Shown piece by piece: positions 1 to 7,475 of a stretch of DNA of 15,340 bases. The DNA is from CAZDIO01 sp964505555 (lineage in GTDB: Bacteria; Bdellovibrionota_C; UBA2361; SZUA-149; CAZDIO01). The stretch's first letter is position 1; the number at the start of each line of letters is the position of its first letter. A program made the translations under genes and the position numbers. Under the pieces are notes generated by a model. The model saw only the letters and a list, made by a program, of their open reading frames with translations. It had not been told where the DNA came from and made no database searches. Location of the stretch: the NCBI GenBank assembly GCA_964505555.1, contig CAZDIO010000033.1:1-15340 (forward strand). The letters are read 5' to 3'.

Positions 1-1049
1 CTGATACTGACTTGAAGTTTGATCTGCCGCAGAGTGAGATCGTGCTTGATCGAAATAAGGTAGCGAGTCTTGGCCTTGATCTTGGTCAGGTGGGAAGAGA
101 TTTGGCGGTGTTTACCGGGGGTGATTATGTAAACCGTTTCAGCGTTCAGGGGAGAAGTTATAAGGTTATTCCGCAACTAAAAAGAAGTGAGCGTTTAAAC
201 CCAGAACAACTGTTAAATACCTATGTGACCGGTCCTAACGATATGCTAATTCCTCTTTCTACGTTTGCCTCTATTAAAGATACCGTTCAGCCTCGACAGC
301 TCAATCGATTTCAACAACTAAACTCAGCAAAGATTCAAGGGGCAGTTCCGCCAGGAGTCAGTATTGATCAAGCACTGAAGGTGCTTGAAGAAAAAGCAGC
401 AGAGATTCTTCCCGAAGGGTATCTTATTGATTATGCGGGAGAGTCTCGACAGCTACGAAAGGAACATAATGCGCTTCTGACCACGCTGCTTTTAGCGATG
501 GTGTTGATTTTTCTCGTTCTCTCTTCGCAGTTTGAGAGCTTTCGCGATCCATTTATTATTCTCCTTGGTTCTGTGCCGCTTGCACTTGCGGGAGCTCTTG
601 CCTTTGTGTTTTTAGGATTCACAACATTAAATATCTACTCTCAGGTGGGACTCGTCACCCTTGTGGGGCTGGTAGCAAAAAACGGTATTTTAATTGTGGA
701 GTTTGCCAACAAACTTCAAGAGCAGGGAATGTCAAAAATGCAAGCCGTTGTTGGTGCAGCAACGACTCGGCTACGACCGATACTCATGACCTCCGTAGCA
801 ACGGTTGTTGGGCACTTTCCACTCATTCTTGCTTCCGGCGCAGGCGCAGGATCAAGAAATAGTATCGGAATTACCCTCGTGAGCGGGATGATCATCGGCA
901 CTATTTTTACTTTATTTATTGTGCCGACAATTTATACGATCGTTGCCACAGAAAAACATCACGGTGGCCCAAAAGACACGGCAGAAACAAACGGCCATTC
1001 AACTGAGCGAGCATTCGTAGTCCAAAAGGAAGCATCGCATAACTACTAG
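1..1049 (+). CDS. RND-family multidrug efflux transporter, C-terminal part (AcrB/MexB-like inner-membrane pump)
   Basis: Partial gene: the reading frame is open from base 3 and the real start lies upstream of the window, so the TTG at 12 is not a start. The visible part covers about 348 residues. It begins in the periplasmic porter/docking region (DTDLKFDLPQSEIVLDR) and continues through a periplasmic segment to the last transmembrane bundle. The helices near LLTTLLLAMVLIFLVLSSQFES, the motif GLVAKNGILIVEFAN (the TM10 lysine region of the proton relay), and the RLRPILMTS segment are hallmarks of the HAE1 branch of RND pumps, which export hydrophobic compounds by proton antiport with a membrane-fusion protein and an outer-membrane channel. 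Those partners are not visible and probably lie upstream. The gene ends at TAG, and dxs converges on it across a palindromic repeat. Family assignment is firm; the substrate is unknown. Confidence 0.95.
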   Translation, partial: DTDLKFDLPQSEIVLDRNKVASLGLDLGQVGRDLAVFTGGDYVNRFSVQGRSYKVIPQLKRSERLNPEQLLNTYVTGPNDMLIPLSTFASIKDTVQPRQLNRFQQLNSAKIQGAVPPGVSIDQALKVLEEKAAEILPEGYLIDYAGESRQLRKEHNALLTTLLLAMVLIFLVLSSQFESFRDPFIILLGSVPLALAGALAFVFLGFTTLNIYSQVGLVTLVGLVAKNGILIVEFANKLQEQGMSKMQAVVGAATTRLRPILMTSVATVVGHFPLILASGAGAGSRNSIGITLVSGMIIGTIFTLFIVPTIYTIVATEKHHGGPKDTAETNGHSTERAFVVQKEASHNY

Positions 1050-1079
1050 ACAGTCACGGCCCACTTTCGTAAACAAGAC

Positions 1080-1127
1080 TCTCCCCGCTGTCGTTGCGAG
1101 CGAAGCGAAGCAACGACAGCGGGGAGA
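1080..1127. repeat. Palindromic repeat, GTCGTTGC family, copy 1 (terminator-like)
   Basis: A perfect 18-bp inverted repeat: 1080-1097 (ending CTGTCGTTGC) pairs with 1110-1127 (starting GCAACGACAG), with a 12-base loop GAGCGAAGCGAA. It sits between the convergent 3' ends of the RND gene and dxs, so it could end transcription from both sides, although neither arm is followed by a T run. The core is shared with copies at 4250-4339 and 12322-12473. The TTGCGAGCGAAGCGAAGCAA motif resembles repeats I know from many unrelated bacterial genomes. Confidence 0.85.
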
Positions 1128-1163
1128 ATGGTCGAACCTTTCGCCCTAACGACGGGCCAATCT

Positions 1164-3128
1164 TTAGCCAACAGCGCGCTTGTGGGTGAGTTCTTCGCCG
1201 AGTTCTTGTCTGATGCGAGAAACGATTGACTGAGGATCGAATTTACAGATCTTATACAACTCTTCCTGGGTGCCATGCTCAACAAAGAAATCTTCAATTC
1301 CTAAACGGACGACTTTTCGTTCCAGGGTTAGCTCAGCATCTGCCATGAACTCCAATACTGCACTTCCAAATCCCCCTTGCAGGGCATGATCTTCGACGGT
1401 TAATACGAAAAAATGTTTGGAGATAAGCTCTGTAAGGAGCTCTGTATCAAAAGGTTTTATGAACCGAGTATTAACCACGGTGACTTGAATTCTATCTGCG
1501 TTCGAGAGCACCGTTGCTGCCTCAATTGCTAGTGGCACTGTTTGCCCTACTGCAAGAATCAAAACCTCACTCTTTTGTGTCGGTGCTGGCTCAAATACGA
1601 TCTCTGCACTTCCAATGGGGATGAGTTTTGGAGGTCGTGAAATATTAGCACCAACTCCGTTTCCACGGGGGTAGCGAAAGGCGATCGGTCCAGTTTGGTG
1701 GTTGCAAGCGGTGTACATCATGTCACGGAGCTCTCCCTCGTCTTTTGGAGCCATGATCGTCATATTGGGAAGTGCTCGAAGATACGAGATATCAAAAACC
1801 CCGTGGTGAGTTGGGCCGTCAGCTCCTACTAAGCCACCGCGGTCCATAGCAAAAATAACAGGAAGTGACTGGATGCAAACATCATGAACGATCTGATCAT
1901 ATGCGCGCTGAAGAAATGTGGAGTAAATTGCACATACCGGCTTCATCCCCTCGCAGGCTAGTCCCGCAGCAAACGTTACCGCATGTTGTTCACAGATCCC
2001 CACATCAAAGAAGCGATCGGGCATCTCCTTAGCAAGAAACTCAAGTCCCGTGCCATCAGGCATCGCTGCGGTAATTCCAACAATAGCTGGATCGTTCTGA
2101 CAGAGCTCAATAAGAGTTTTTCCAAATACCTCTGTATATGTTGGAGCCTTCTTCACAGAGCTTTTCTTAAACGTGCCGCAAGGAACTTCAAAAGGGCCAA
2201 CCCCGTGATACTTAACAGGATCGTTTTCTGCGGGTTCATACCCTTTGCCTTTGAGTGTCAAAGCGTGGATCAAGACCGGTCCGTCCTGTTTTTTTGCCCT
2301 CTCTAACGCATCCATGACCTGGTCAAGGTTATGTCCATCAATCGGACCGATGTAGCGGTACCCAAAAGAACCAAAAAGCATTGCGGGGGTAGAGAAAAAT
2401 CCTTGAGCTGCCTCTTCCGCCCGATCAATTGCTCGGTAAAATGTTTGTGGGATGAGTCCACGTTCAACGAGCTGCTTAAAATGCTTTCGAGCCGAGGTAG
2501 AAAATTTGCTAGTTACTGCTCGTGAGAACGCTAAACTTAATGCGCCAACATTTGGGGCAATAGACATTTCATTATCATTTAAAATCACAATCAATTTTCG
2601 ATGAAGGTGACCGGAGTGGTTGAGCGCTTCAAAGACCATTCCCGCCGTCATTCCACCATCTCCGATGACGGCTACAACCTGTCGTTCATTTTGAGCAGGG
2701 TATTCATGGTATGACGCTTCTGCCATTCCAAGCGCTGCGGAGATACTTGTTCCGGCGTGTGCAACGCCAAAGGTGTCATACTCACTCTCGCACCGACGAG
2801 GAAAACCGGAAATCCCACCGAGCTTTCGAACCTCAGCAAGTTCTCGCCTTCTTCCTGTGAGCATTTTGTGAATGTATGCTTGGTGACCAACATCCCAAAC
2901 AAGACGGTCTTCTGGAGTATTAAACGTTGCATGAATAGCTACCGTAAGTTCAACAACGCCTAAGCTTGAGGCAAAATGACCACCACTTTGACTTACCGTG
3001 CTAATGAGCTCAGATCGTAGCTCCTCACAGAGTTGCTGAAGGTCTTTACGCGAAAGTTTGCGAAGCTCTGCAGGAGAGTTGATCGTATCAAGGAGGAGAT
3101 TCGATGTTGTCGACTTTGGTTGTGCCAT
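1164..3128 (-). CDS. dxs: 1-deoxy-D-xylulose-5-phosphate synthase
   Basis: Makes 1-deoxy-D-xylulose 5-phosphate from pyruvate and glyceraldehyde 3-phosphate with thiamine diphosphate (ThDP) and Mg2+. This is the first step of the MEP isoprenoid pathway and also feeds thiamine and pyridoxal synthesis; the enzyme is cytosolic. The 654-residue length is slightly above the usual 620-640. Visible landmarks are the N-terminal SQSGGHFASSLG (His51), the ThDP/Mg motif GDGGMTAG starting at 156, NDNEMSI near 184, and the catalytic glutamate in DVGICEQHAVTFAAG (Glu380). They are followed by the transketolase pyrimidine domain (DRGGLVGADGPTHHG) and the C-terminal transketolase domain. The start is the ATG at 3128, after a weak ribosome site and a sigma70-like promoter at 3165-3193. 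The gene is monocistronic in this window, divergent from folK and convergent with the RND gene. The product is certain. Confidence 0.98.
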   Translation of the reverse strand: MAQPKSTTSNLLLDTINSPAELRKLSRKDLQQLCEELRSELISTVSQSGGHFASSLGVVELTVAIHATFNTPEDRLVWDVGHQAYIHKMLTGRRRELAEVRKLGGISGFPRRCESEYDTFGVAHAGTSISAALGMAEASYHEYPAQNERQVVAVIGDGGMTAGMVFEALNHSGHLHRKLIVILNDNEMSIAPNVGALSLAFSRAVTSKFSTSARKHFKQLVERGLIPQTFYRAIDRAEEAAQGFFSTPAMLFGSFGYRYIGPIDGHNLDQVMDALERAKKQDGPVLIHALTLKGKGYEPAENDPVKYHGVGPFEVPCGTFKKSSVKKAPTYTEVFGKTLIELCQNDPAIVGITAAMPDGTGLEFLAKEMPDRFFDVGICEQHAVTFAAGLACEGMKPVCAIYSTFLQRAYDQIVHDVCIQSLPVIFAMDRGGLVGADGPTHHGVFDISYLRALPNMTIMAPKDEGELRDMMYTACNHQTGPIAFRYPRGNGVGANISRPPKLIPIGSAEIVFEPAPTQKSEVLILAVGQTVPLAIEAATVLSNADRIQVTVVNTRFIKPFDTELLTELISKHFFVLTVEDHALQGGFGSAVLEFMADAELTLERKVVRLGIEDFFVEHGTQEELYKICKFDPQSIVSRIRQELGEELTHKRAVG

Positions 3129-3164
3129 GAAAAGGGAACTACTTACCCAATAAATTAAGGCCGG

Positions 3165-3193
3165 ATATTACAGCGGCTAGTTGAGTTTCTCAA
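3165..3193 (-). promoter_or_regulatory. Putative sigma70 promoter of dxs
   Basis: On the minus strand TTGAGA (3193-3188) is followed by a 17-base spacer and TAATAT (3170-3165). Each hexamer is close to the TTGACA/TATAAT consensus. Transcription would start near 3158, leaving a leader of about 30 bases before the dxs ATG at 3128. Read by eye only; no transcription data. Confidence 0.5.
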
Positions 3194-3306
3194 GGAACAG
3201 AGAGAGAATAACATTTTTTGGTATTTTGGCAGGGGAGAAGAAGGCAAGGTATTGCTGTGTTAAGTTATAGAAGCTTTCGGATAACTACAAATCTACTCAG
3301 TTAAGC

Positions 3307-3801
3307 ATGTTCTCTATGATTATCGCATTTGGCTCAAATCTAGGAGATCGCTTTCAGACAATTAAGAAAGCAAAAGAGCGAATAGAGAAGGAGGTTGGTG
3401 TTATTGAGAAGGCCTCAAAGTTGTATGAAACAAAACCACTTATTTGCGAGGGGAGGAAGGAAGATGTGGGGAATTATGTCAATGGAGTTATTTCTCTCCA
3501 AACTTCACTTCTGCCCCATGCGGTTTTAAAGAAACTTTCGCGTATCGAACAAGATCTCGGTCGGGTTCGACAAAAACGGTGGGATGATCGCACTATAGAT
3601 CTCGATCTTATCGCAGTTGGTGAAATGGTTATTCAATCCCCAACGCTTACGGTTCCTCATCCAGAGATGCACAAGCGCTCCTTTGTTCTTGGACCGATGC
3701 TTGAAATCGCTCCAACCTGGTTCCATCCAATACTAAGAAAGACCACAAAAGAGTTATTTCTTGCTCTTGAGGATAGGGGAGAGTTTGAAAATCATTCTTA
3801 A
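3307..3801 (+). CDS. folK: 2-amino-4-hydroxy-6-hydroxymethyldihydropteridine pyrophosphokinase (HPPK)
   Basis: Transfers pyrophosphate from ATP to 6-hydroxymethyl-7,8-dihydropterin, giving the substrate that FolP joins to p-aminobenzoate. The 164 residues match a single-domain HPPK. The N-terminus shows the substrate-binding FGSNLGDR. The HPPK signature is RWDDRTIDLDLI (about residues 95-106), whose two aspartates bind Mg2+, and VPHPEMHKRSFVLGPMLEIAP follows as expected. The start could be the ATG at 3307 or the ATG at 3316 (MIIAFGSN, closer to the usual start); neither has a good ribosome site. The gene is divergent from dxs. FolP and PabC are encoded nearby on the other strand, so the folate genes are clustered but not in one operon. 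The product is firm; the exact start is not. Confidence 0.95.
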   Translation: MFSMIIAFGSNLGDRFQTIKKAKERIEKEVGVIEKASKLYETKPLICEGRKEDVGNYVNGVISLQTSLLPHAVLKKLSRIEQDLGRVRQKRWDDRTIDLDLIAVGEMVIQSPTLTVPHPEMHKRSFVLGPMLEIAPTWFHPILRKTTKELFLALEDRGEFENHS

Positions 3802-3983
3802 TTCAATCCACTTCTTCTTCGGAAATATTGAATAATTCTCTACAGCTAGTTGTAAAGGTACCGGAACTAATCTCTCTATGGGAGATCCTTGGCCTGGAAT
3901 TTGCTTTATTCTCTTATTGTGACCCACTTTTAGACTCTTGGGGTCGGTTCAGGAACGTTTAAAATGAAAGGTAAAGGAGCACT

Positions 3984-4244
3984 ATGTTTGCATCTCATGC
4001 AGAACCTCAATTTGAAGAGCGGCAGGTTTACATCTCAAAGCAACAGGTAGTAGAGTTCATGCTCATTCTCTTGATTTGGTATGCAGTGAGAGTGTTAATG
4101 TTGCTCGTTAAAATGCCTTTAATTCACATCCCGGTCATCGATGAATCGGTTGCTGCAGTTCTAAACTTTGTAAATAATATCGATAATGTTCAACAGTCGC
4201 TCGAGTTAACCTGGATGCGATTGAAATATAAATTTTTTCAATAG
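3984..4244 (+). CDS. Small single-pass membrane protein of unknown function
   Basis: An 86-residue protein with a good ribosome site (AAAGGAG, 6 bases before the ATG), which makes this a credible gene. A polar N-terminus (residues 1-23) is followed by one hydrophobic stretch from about residue 24 to 43 (VVEFMLILLIWYAVRVLMLL), then a mixed segment and a C-terminal amphipathic tail ending LKYKFFQ. I do not recognise a family. It lies 182 bases after folK and is followed directly by palindromic repeat copy 2, then by the 3' end of folP on the opposite strand. The 182-base gap and its own ribosome site suggest separate expression from folK, but no clear promoter was found. A role at the inner membrane is inferred only from the hydrophobic helix. 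Confidence 0.7.
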   Translation: MFASHAEPQFEERQVYISKQQVVEFMLILLIWYAVRVLMLLVKMPLIHIPVIDESVAAVLNFVNNIDNVQQSLELTWMRLKYKFFQ

Positions 4245-4249
4245 TTTAA

Positions 4250-4339
4250 AAGCTTCTAACAAAATAAACGCCTGTCGTTGCTTCGCTGCGCTCGCAACGA
4301 CAGGGATGGAACGTCATTTTGTTAGAGGCTCTAAAGCTT
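4250..4339. repeat. Palindromic repeat, GTCGTTGC family, copy 2
   Basis: Nested inverted repeats. The outer arms are 4250-4265 (AAGCTTCTAACAAAAT) and 4316-4339 (ATTTTGTTAGA then CTAAAGCTT). The inner arms are CCTGTCGTTGC at 4271-4281 and GCAACGACAGG at 4294-4304, perfect over 11 bp. Read on the minus strand it matches copy 3 (12322-12473) closely from CTCTAACAAAATGA through the GTCGTTGCGAGCG core. It lies between the convergent ends of the small membrane protein gene and folP. Confidence 0.85.
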
Positions 4340-4355
4340 ATTTCTTACTGAAATA

Positions 4356-5180
4356 TTAAAAGATTTTCTGCCATGCCGCAAAAAACGTATGCGCCATTTT
4401 TACGTTATGCGTGCGAATAAATTGTGCACCTTTCAGGGTAGCAGAGAGTCCTGTCAGTTGAGAGAGGGGATCTCTCTCCTCTATTTTTCCTCCTAAAAAC
4501 CCTTTTCTTGAAGTGCTGATAAGAAGAGGAACATTCAGGCCGTATGTTTTAAATTCTTCTAAGCGATGAAGAATCTCCCAGGAGTATTTTGGGTCATGAC
4601 TTACGAATCGTCCCATCCCGGGATCGATAATAATCCGCTCCAGAGCGATTCCAAAAGAAAGCGCGTAATCAATTTGTCGTAAAAGAAACTCTGCGATCTC
4701 TTTAATGACATCATCATATTCACGAGCGGTGTTTTTTGCATGAGGAGTTAAGGAATCTTCCTTTGAATACATCAAGACCACAAAGGCCTTATGTTCAGAG
4801 ATTACTGCAGCCATCTCTGGATCGGCACGAAGGGCCGAGACATCGTTAATGAGCCGTGCGCCGTTTTCCAGTGCAAAACGAGCGGTCTTACTGTGATAGG
4901 TATCTACGGAGAGAAAAACTTCAGGTGCAAGATGTAAAACACTATCTTTAATCCTCTCAATCTCTTCTTCTGCCGTAATTGGCATTGAGGTCGGCCCTGT
5001 TGCTTCTCCTCCAATATCAATGATCGAAGCACCGACATCGCGCATTGCCTGTGCATGGGAGACGGCATTTTCTTTTTGTACAAAGGAGCCTCCATCACTG
5101 AAAGAATCCGGGGTGACGTTGACTATCCCCATTATCCACGGAGGGGGTAAATGGAAGATCTGCTCGTAGGGGAGTTTCAT
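4356..5180 (-). CDS. folP: Dihydropteroate synthase, with a variant substrate loop
   Basis: Condenses 6-hydroxymethyl-dihydropterin pyrophosphate with p-aminobenzoate to give dihydropteroate; the family is the sulfonamide target. The 274 residues form a TIM-barrel protein of usual length. Landmarks are MGIVNVTPDSFSDGG (17-31), IIDIGGEATGPTS (53-65), SVDT (91-94), IND (111-113), IIIDPGMGRF (183-192), STSRKGFLGG (222-231, pterin-binding Lys226) and RTH at 256-258. The loop that usually reads GGESTRPG is GGEATGPT here, so the conserved arginine is replaced by glycine. The usual DPGIGFGK is DPGMGRFV, and LMYSK replaces the more common LMH motif. The stop of the pabC-like gene overlaps the start by ATGA, so the two are probably translationally coupled. 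Product call is strong; the pocket changes need checking. Confidence 0.93.
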   Translation of the reverse strand: MKLPYEQIFHLPPPWIMGIVNVTPDSFSDGGSFVQKENAVSHAQAMRDVGASIIDIGGEATGPTSMPITAEEEIERIKDSVLHLAPEVFLSVDTYHSKTARFALENGARLINDVSALRADPEMAAVISEHKAFVVLMYSKEDSLTPHAKNTAREYDDVIKEIAEFLLRQIDYALSFGIALERIIIDPGMGRFVSHDPKYSWEILHRLEEFKTYGLNVPLLISTSRKGFLGGKIEERDPLSQLTGLSATLKGAQFIRTHNVKMAHTFFAAWQKIF

Positions 5181-6043
5181 GTTTGTACAAAAACGGTTGT
5201 CGGGTGATTCATCGTGTAGTTGGTAAAATCCCTTTGGAGCGTTCTTACCAAAGGACCGATCGCTCCATCTCCGATGGCTCTGTCATCGACGGTAAGAAGC
5301 GGGGTGATCCCCGTTGTTGATTGAGAGAGAAACGCCTCGGAAGCTTCATGGAAAAAATCTTCAAGGGGGATTTCTGAAAGGGCGCAGGTTGTCATTTCAA
5401 GGATGGCTCTTCGCGTTACGCCTGGAAGGACACCCGTAGATATCGTATGAAGTGCTCCCGTGTTTTTAAACCAAAAAATATTTGACCAGGCCCCTTCTTT
5501 TAGAAAAAGCTCTCTATTTACGAGTAACGCTTCTTCTACCCCTTTTTTCCTTGCACACGCTCTGCCGTAGGCGCTCACTACGGAGCTTGTGGTTTTTAAG
5601 TGCGGCAGAGGGCGATCTAGCTGTATAGAGATCGCATGAACCCCCGCACCTTCTCTCCACAAAGAGGTGTAGTCGGTAAGAAAAAGGTATGTACCTTTCT
5701 CGTCAAGGACAACTCGGATGTGGAGTTTGAGATTTAAGGGAAGTTGTTCAAGCTCACGAAGAAGGGTGGTTTGTATCCACTGCTGATCGTGTTCTTCTAA
5801 ATCTACATTGAGAAGCCCTAACTCATTCCCATTCTGAATTAAGCGCTCAAGGTGGTATCTAAGAAAGGGAAGACTCACAATGGTTTTTCCATTTTGAGAA
5901 GATATGTTCGTGGTGAGAGTGGTAAACACCCGGTAGCCTAAATTTTCCATTACGATTGACTGAAAAAGATCTGATTCAAGTAGTTTGCGGCGATTGTTTT
6001 TAAATAAAATGAGGCGGGAATGTTCTGACTGATGACGGTTCAC
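5177..6043 (-). CDS. pabC: Class IV PLP aminotransferase, probable aminodeoxychorismate lyase
   Basis: Class IV PLP enzymes include aminodeoxychorismate lyase, which releases p-aminobenzoate, and branched-chain or D-amino-acid aminotransferases. The folP overlap (ATGA) favours the lyase, because it would supply the FolP substrate. The sequence shows GYRVFTTL, the phosphate-binding region FLRYHLERL, the catalytic lysine in PHLKTTSSV (about Lys150 from this start), the signature EGAWSNIFWF, TGVLPGVTRRAIL, and QSTTGITPL. The frame is open to a TTG at 6217, but the family normally starts about 30-50 residues before the GYRVFTTL-like motif. The GTG at 6043 gives 288 residues, a normal length, and leaves a promoter region before the divergent gene at 6156. 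The start is therefore an inference. Class IV fold is firm; PabC rather than IlvE is likely from context. Confidence 0.82.
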   Translation of the reverse strand: MNRHQSEHSRLILFKNNRRKLLESDLFQSIVMENLGYRVFTTLTTNISSQNGKTIVSLPFLRYHLERLIQNGNELGLLNVDLEEHDQQWIQTTLLRELEQLPLNLKLHIRVVLDEKGTYLFLTDYTSLWREGAGVHAISIQLDRPLPHLKTTSSVVSAYGRACARKKGVEEALLVNRELFLKEGAWSNIFWFKNTGALHTISTGVLPGVTRRAILEMTTCALSEIPLEDFFHEASEAFLSQSTTGITPLLTVDDRAIGDGAIGPLVRTLQRDFTNYTMNHPTTVFVQT

Positions 6044-6155
6044 AAGTGGTGTCTCTCTTGATGAAAAAAGTAGTGCGCAAACCGGTAAAGTTGCATATGG
6101 TATGGCTAGTTGCAAGATTTCGTATGGATAGCGGCAGCAAAACCTGAGACGATCT

Positions 6156-6500
6156 ATGATTAATGAGCGGGTAAATTTTTCGAAAGCAACAAGGCGGGTT
6201 CTATTTCCCTCCTCCAAGGAGGAGCCAGTTCGTGAAAGTGCAGCAAAAGCTCCCCGGAGACATACCCGGCTTAAAATTACGATGAATATCGATGGCGATA
6301 TTGTAGATTTCTTCCGAGAGAAGTCCTTGGGGGGTGGTCTTGGTTACCAGCAACTTATCAATCAAGCGCTACGAGAATATATTGAGGGCAACACCCCGGA
6401 GCGTCTTGCAAAGGAGGTTCGTGAGGCACTTCTTGATGATGAAGCTTTCTTGAAGCGGCTCTCACTCTTGCTCTCTGAGGGACTTAAATCAGGAACTTAG
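6156..6500 (+). CDS. BrnA-like ribbon-helix-helix antitoxin-type DNA-binding protein, without visible toxin
   Basis: A 114-residue protein. The basic, low-complexity N-terminus (1-36) is followed by RLKITMNIDGDIVDFFREKS and GLGYQQLINQALREYIEG (about 38-76). This is the strand-helix-helix pattern of the BrnA/DUF4415 antitoxins, where the strand contacts DNA and GYQxxIN starts the second helix. A charged helical C-terminus follows. BrnA normally pairs with the RelE-fold toxin BrnT encoded just upstream; upstream here is the divergent pabC-like gene, so this copy looks orphan. An RNase HI gene starts 24 bases downstream on the same strand. A GTG mini-ORF with the best ribosome site in the area (AAGGAGGAG at 6216-6224) lies inside it in another frame and overlaps an internal ATG at 6282. 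Fold is likely; function as an antitoxin is not shown. Confidence 0.75.
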   Translation: MINERVNFSKATRRVLFPSSKEEPVRESAAKAPRRHTRLKITMNIDGDIVDFFREKSLGGGLGYQQLINQALREYIEGNTPERLAKEVREALLDDEAFLKRLSLLLSEGLKSGT

Positions 6501-6524
6501 ATCATCGTTCCTAAAAAATTAGCC

Positions 6525-7373
6525 ATGAAAGAAACCACAAAAACCAAAGATCTGGATTTCATCCTCTATTCAGATGGTGGTGGTGAAAAAGGAAATAGTG
6601 CCGCGGGTGCATGTATCATTGAAGATACAAAAACGAAGAACCGCGTTTATCTAGCGACCTTCTTAGGTGGGGCGACAAATAACGAATCAGAGATTACAGC
6701 GGGACTTCTTGGGTATTCATTTCTTAATGCTAAGAACGCTGAGAGCAAGACTGAAAAAAACATTATCCAGTGGGTTTGTGACAGCGAATACGTTTTAAAA
6801 AGTGCAACTGAGTATATCCATGGTTGGCAGAGAAATGGGTGGAAGACTGCGGCAAAAGATCCGGTAAAAAACCAAGGTCTGTGGCGGGCATTTCTTCAGT
6901 TATCAAAAGGCTTTAAAATAATCCCCACTCATATCCGAGGGCATTCGGGGCATCCTGAAAATGAGCTGTGTGACAGCGTTTCTACCTGGGTAAGATTAAA
7001 TGGAGAGGAGCGTTTGTCTGAGGCCGATGTTGAAGGACACGGCTTTTGTGCGGTCTCGCTCTTTGAGAAGGAGTGGTTTCTTTTTAATGGCGCTTCGTTT
7101 CTGAATGCACTTCGTGGAGCGGATTATCAGGAAGACGATATCTCTTACTTTACAAACGTCATTTCTCAGCACGTTCTTTCCCGATTGGGAGTTGATTGTG
7201 CGGAGAGAAACGACACCCCTCAAAAGGGAAACGTTAAAGAGGTTATTAAAAAACTTCGAGAGGCAAGAGCTTTTGCGGGAGATCTTGCGAAGAAGGACGA
7301 GGAGTTTGAGCCACTGGTTACGAAACTTGATCAGGTGCTTTCGTGGTGTAAGGAAAACTTTGACTCTAAGTAG
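6525..7373 (+). CDS. Ribonuclease HI with a C-terminal extension
   Basis: RNase HI cuts the RNA strand of RNA-DNA hybrids using two metal ions. Residues about 12-155 form the RNase H domain. The catalytic set is complete: Asp17 in YSDGGG, Glu56 in TNNESEI, Asp86 in VCDSEYV and Asp150 in ENELCD, with His140 in RGHSGHPEN. HGWQRNGWKTAAKDPVKNQGLW matches the substrate-binding handle of the E. coli enzyme. About 125 residues follow that are absent from the 155-residue E. coli protein. They contain a mixed segment (FCAVSLFEKEWFLFNGASF) and a charged helical end that could form a coiled coil; I do not recognise a domain there. The gene follows the ribbon-helix-helix gene by 24 bases without a strong ribosome site of its own, so shared transcription is plausible. 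The catalytic assignment is firm. Confidence 0.92.
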   Translation: MKETTKTKDLDFILYSDGGGEKGNSAAGACIIEDTKTKNRVYLATFLGGATNNESEITAGLLGYSFLNAKNAESKTEKNIIQWVCDSEYVLKSATEYIHGWQRNGWKTAAKDPVKNQGLWRAFLQLSKGFKIIPTHIRGHSGHPENELCDSVSTWVRLNGEERLSEADVEGHGFCAVSLFEKEWFLFNGASFLNALRGADYQEDDISYFTNVISQHVLSRLGVDCAERNDTPQKGNVKEVIKKLREARAFAGDLAKKDEEFEPLVTKLDQVLSWCKENFDSK

Positions 7374-7422
7374 TTCTGTTTTAAAAAAATAAATTAGGAA
7401 CCTTTGGGCCACTAAAAACATT

Positions 7423-7466
7423 TTCCCTTTAAGGGGGTCTCCCGGATGGGAGACCCCTTAAGGGAA
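7423..7466. terminator. Strong hairpin, probable bidirectional terminator
   Basis: Arms 7423-7443 and 7448-7466 (GGGAGACCCCTTAAGGGAA) pair across a 4-base loop GGAT; the left arm carries two extra bases. It lies between the convergent ends of the RNase HI gene and the orphan gene. There is no clear U run on either strand, so the terminator role is inferred from position and stem strength. Confidence 0.6.
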
Positions 7467-7475
7467 GTTCCAACG

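Noticed and set aside
3129..3306. A thiamine-type riboswitch in the dxs leader
   Set aside because: The leader from the likely promoter is only about 30 bases and no conserved aptamer sequence is visible.
6044..6217. N-terminal extension of the pabC-like protein from a TTG at 6217
   Set aside because: The extra 58 residues match nothing in class IV enzymes and would overlap the divergent RHH gene; a GTG at 6043 gives a normal length.
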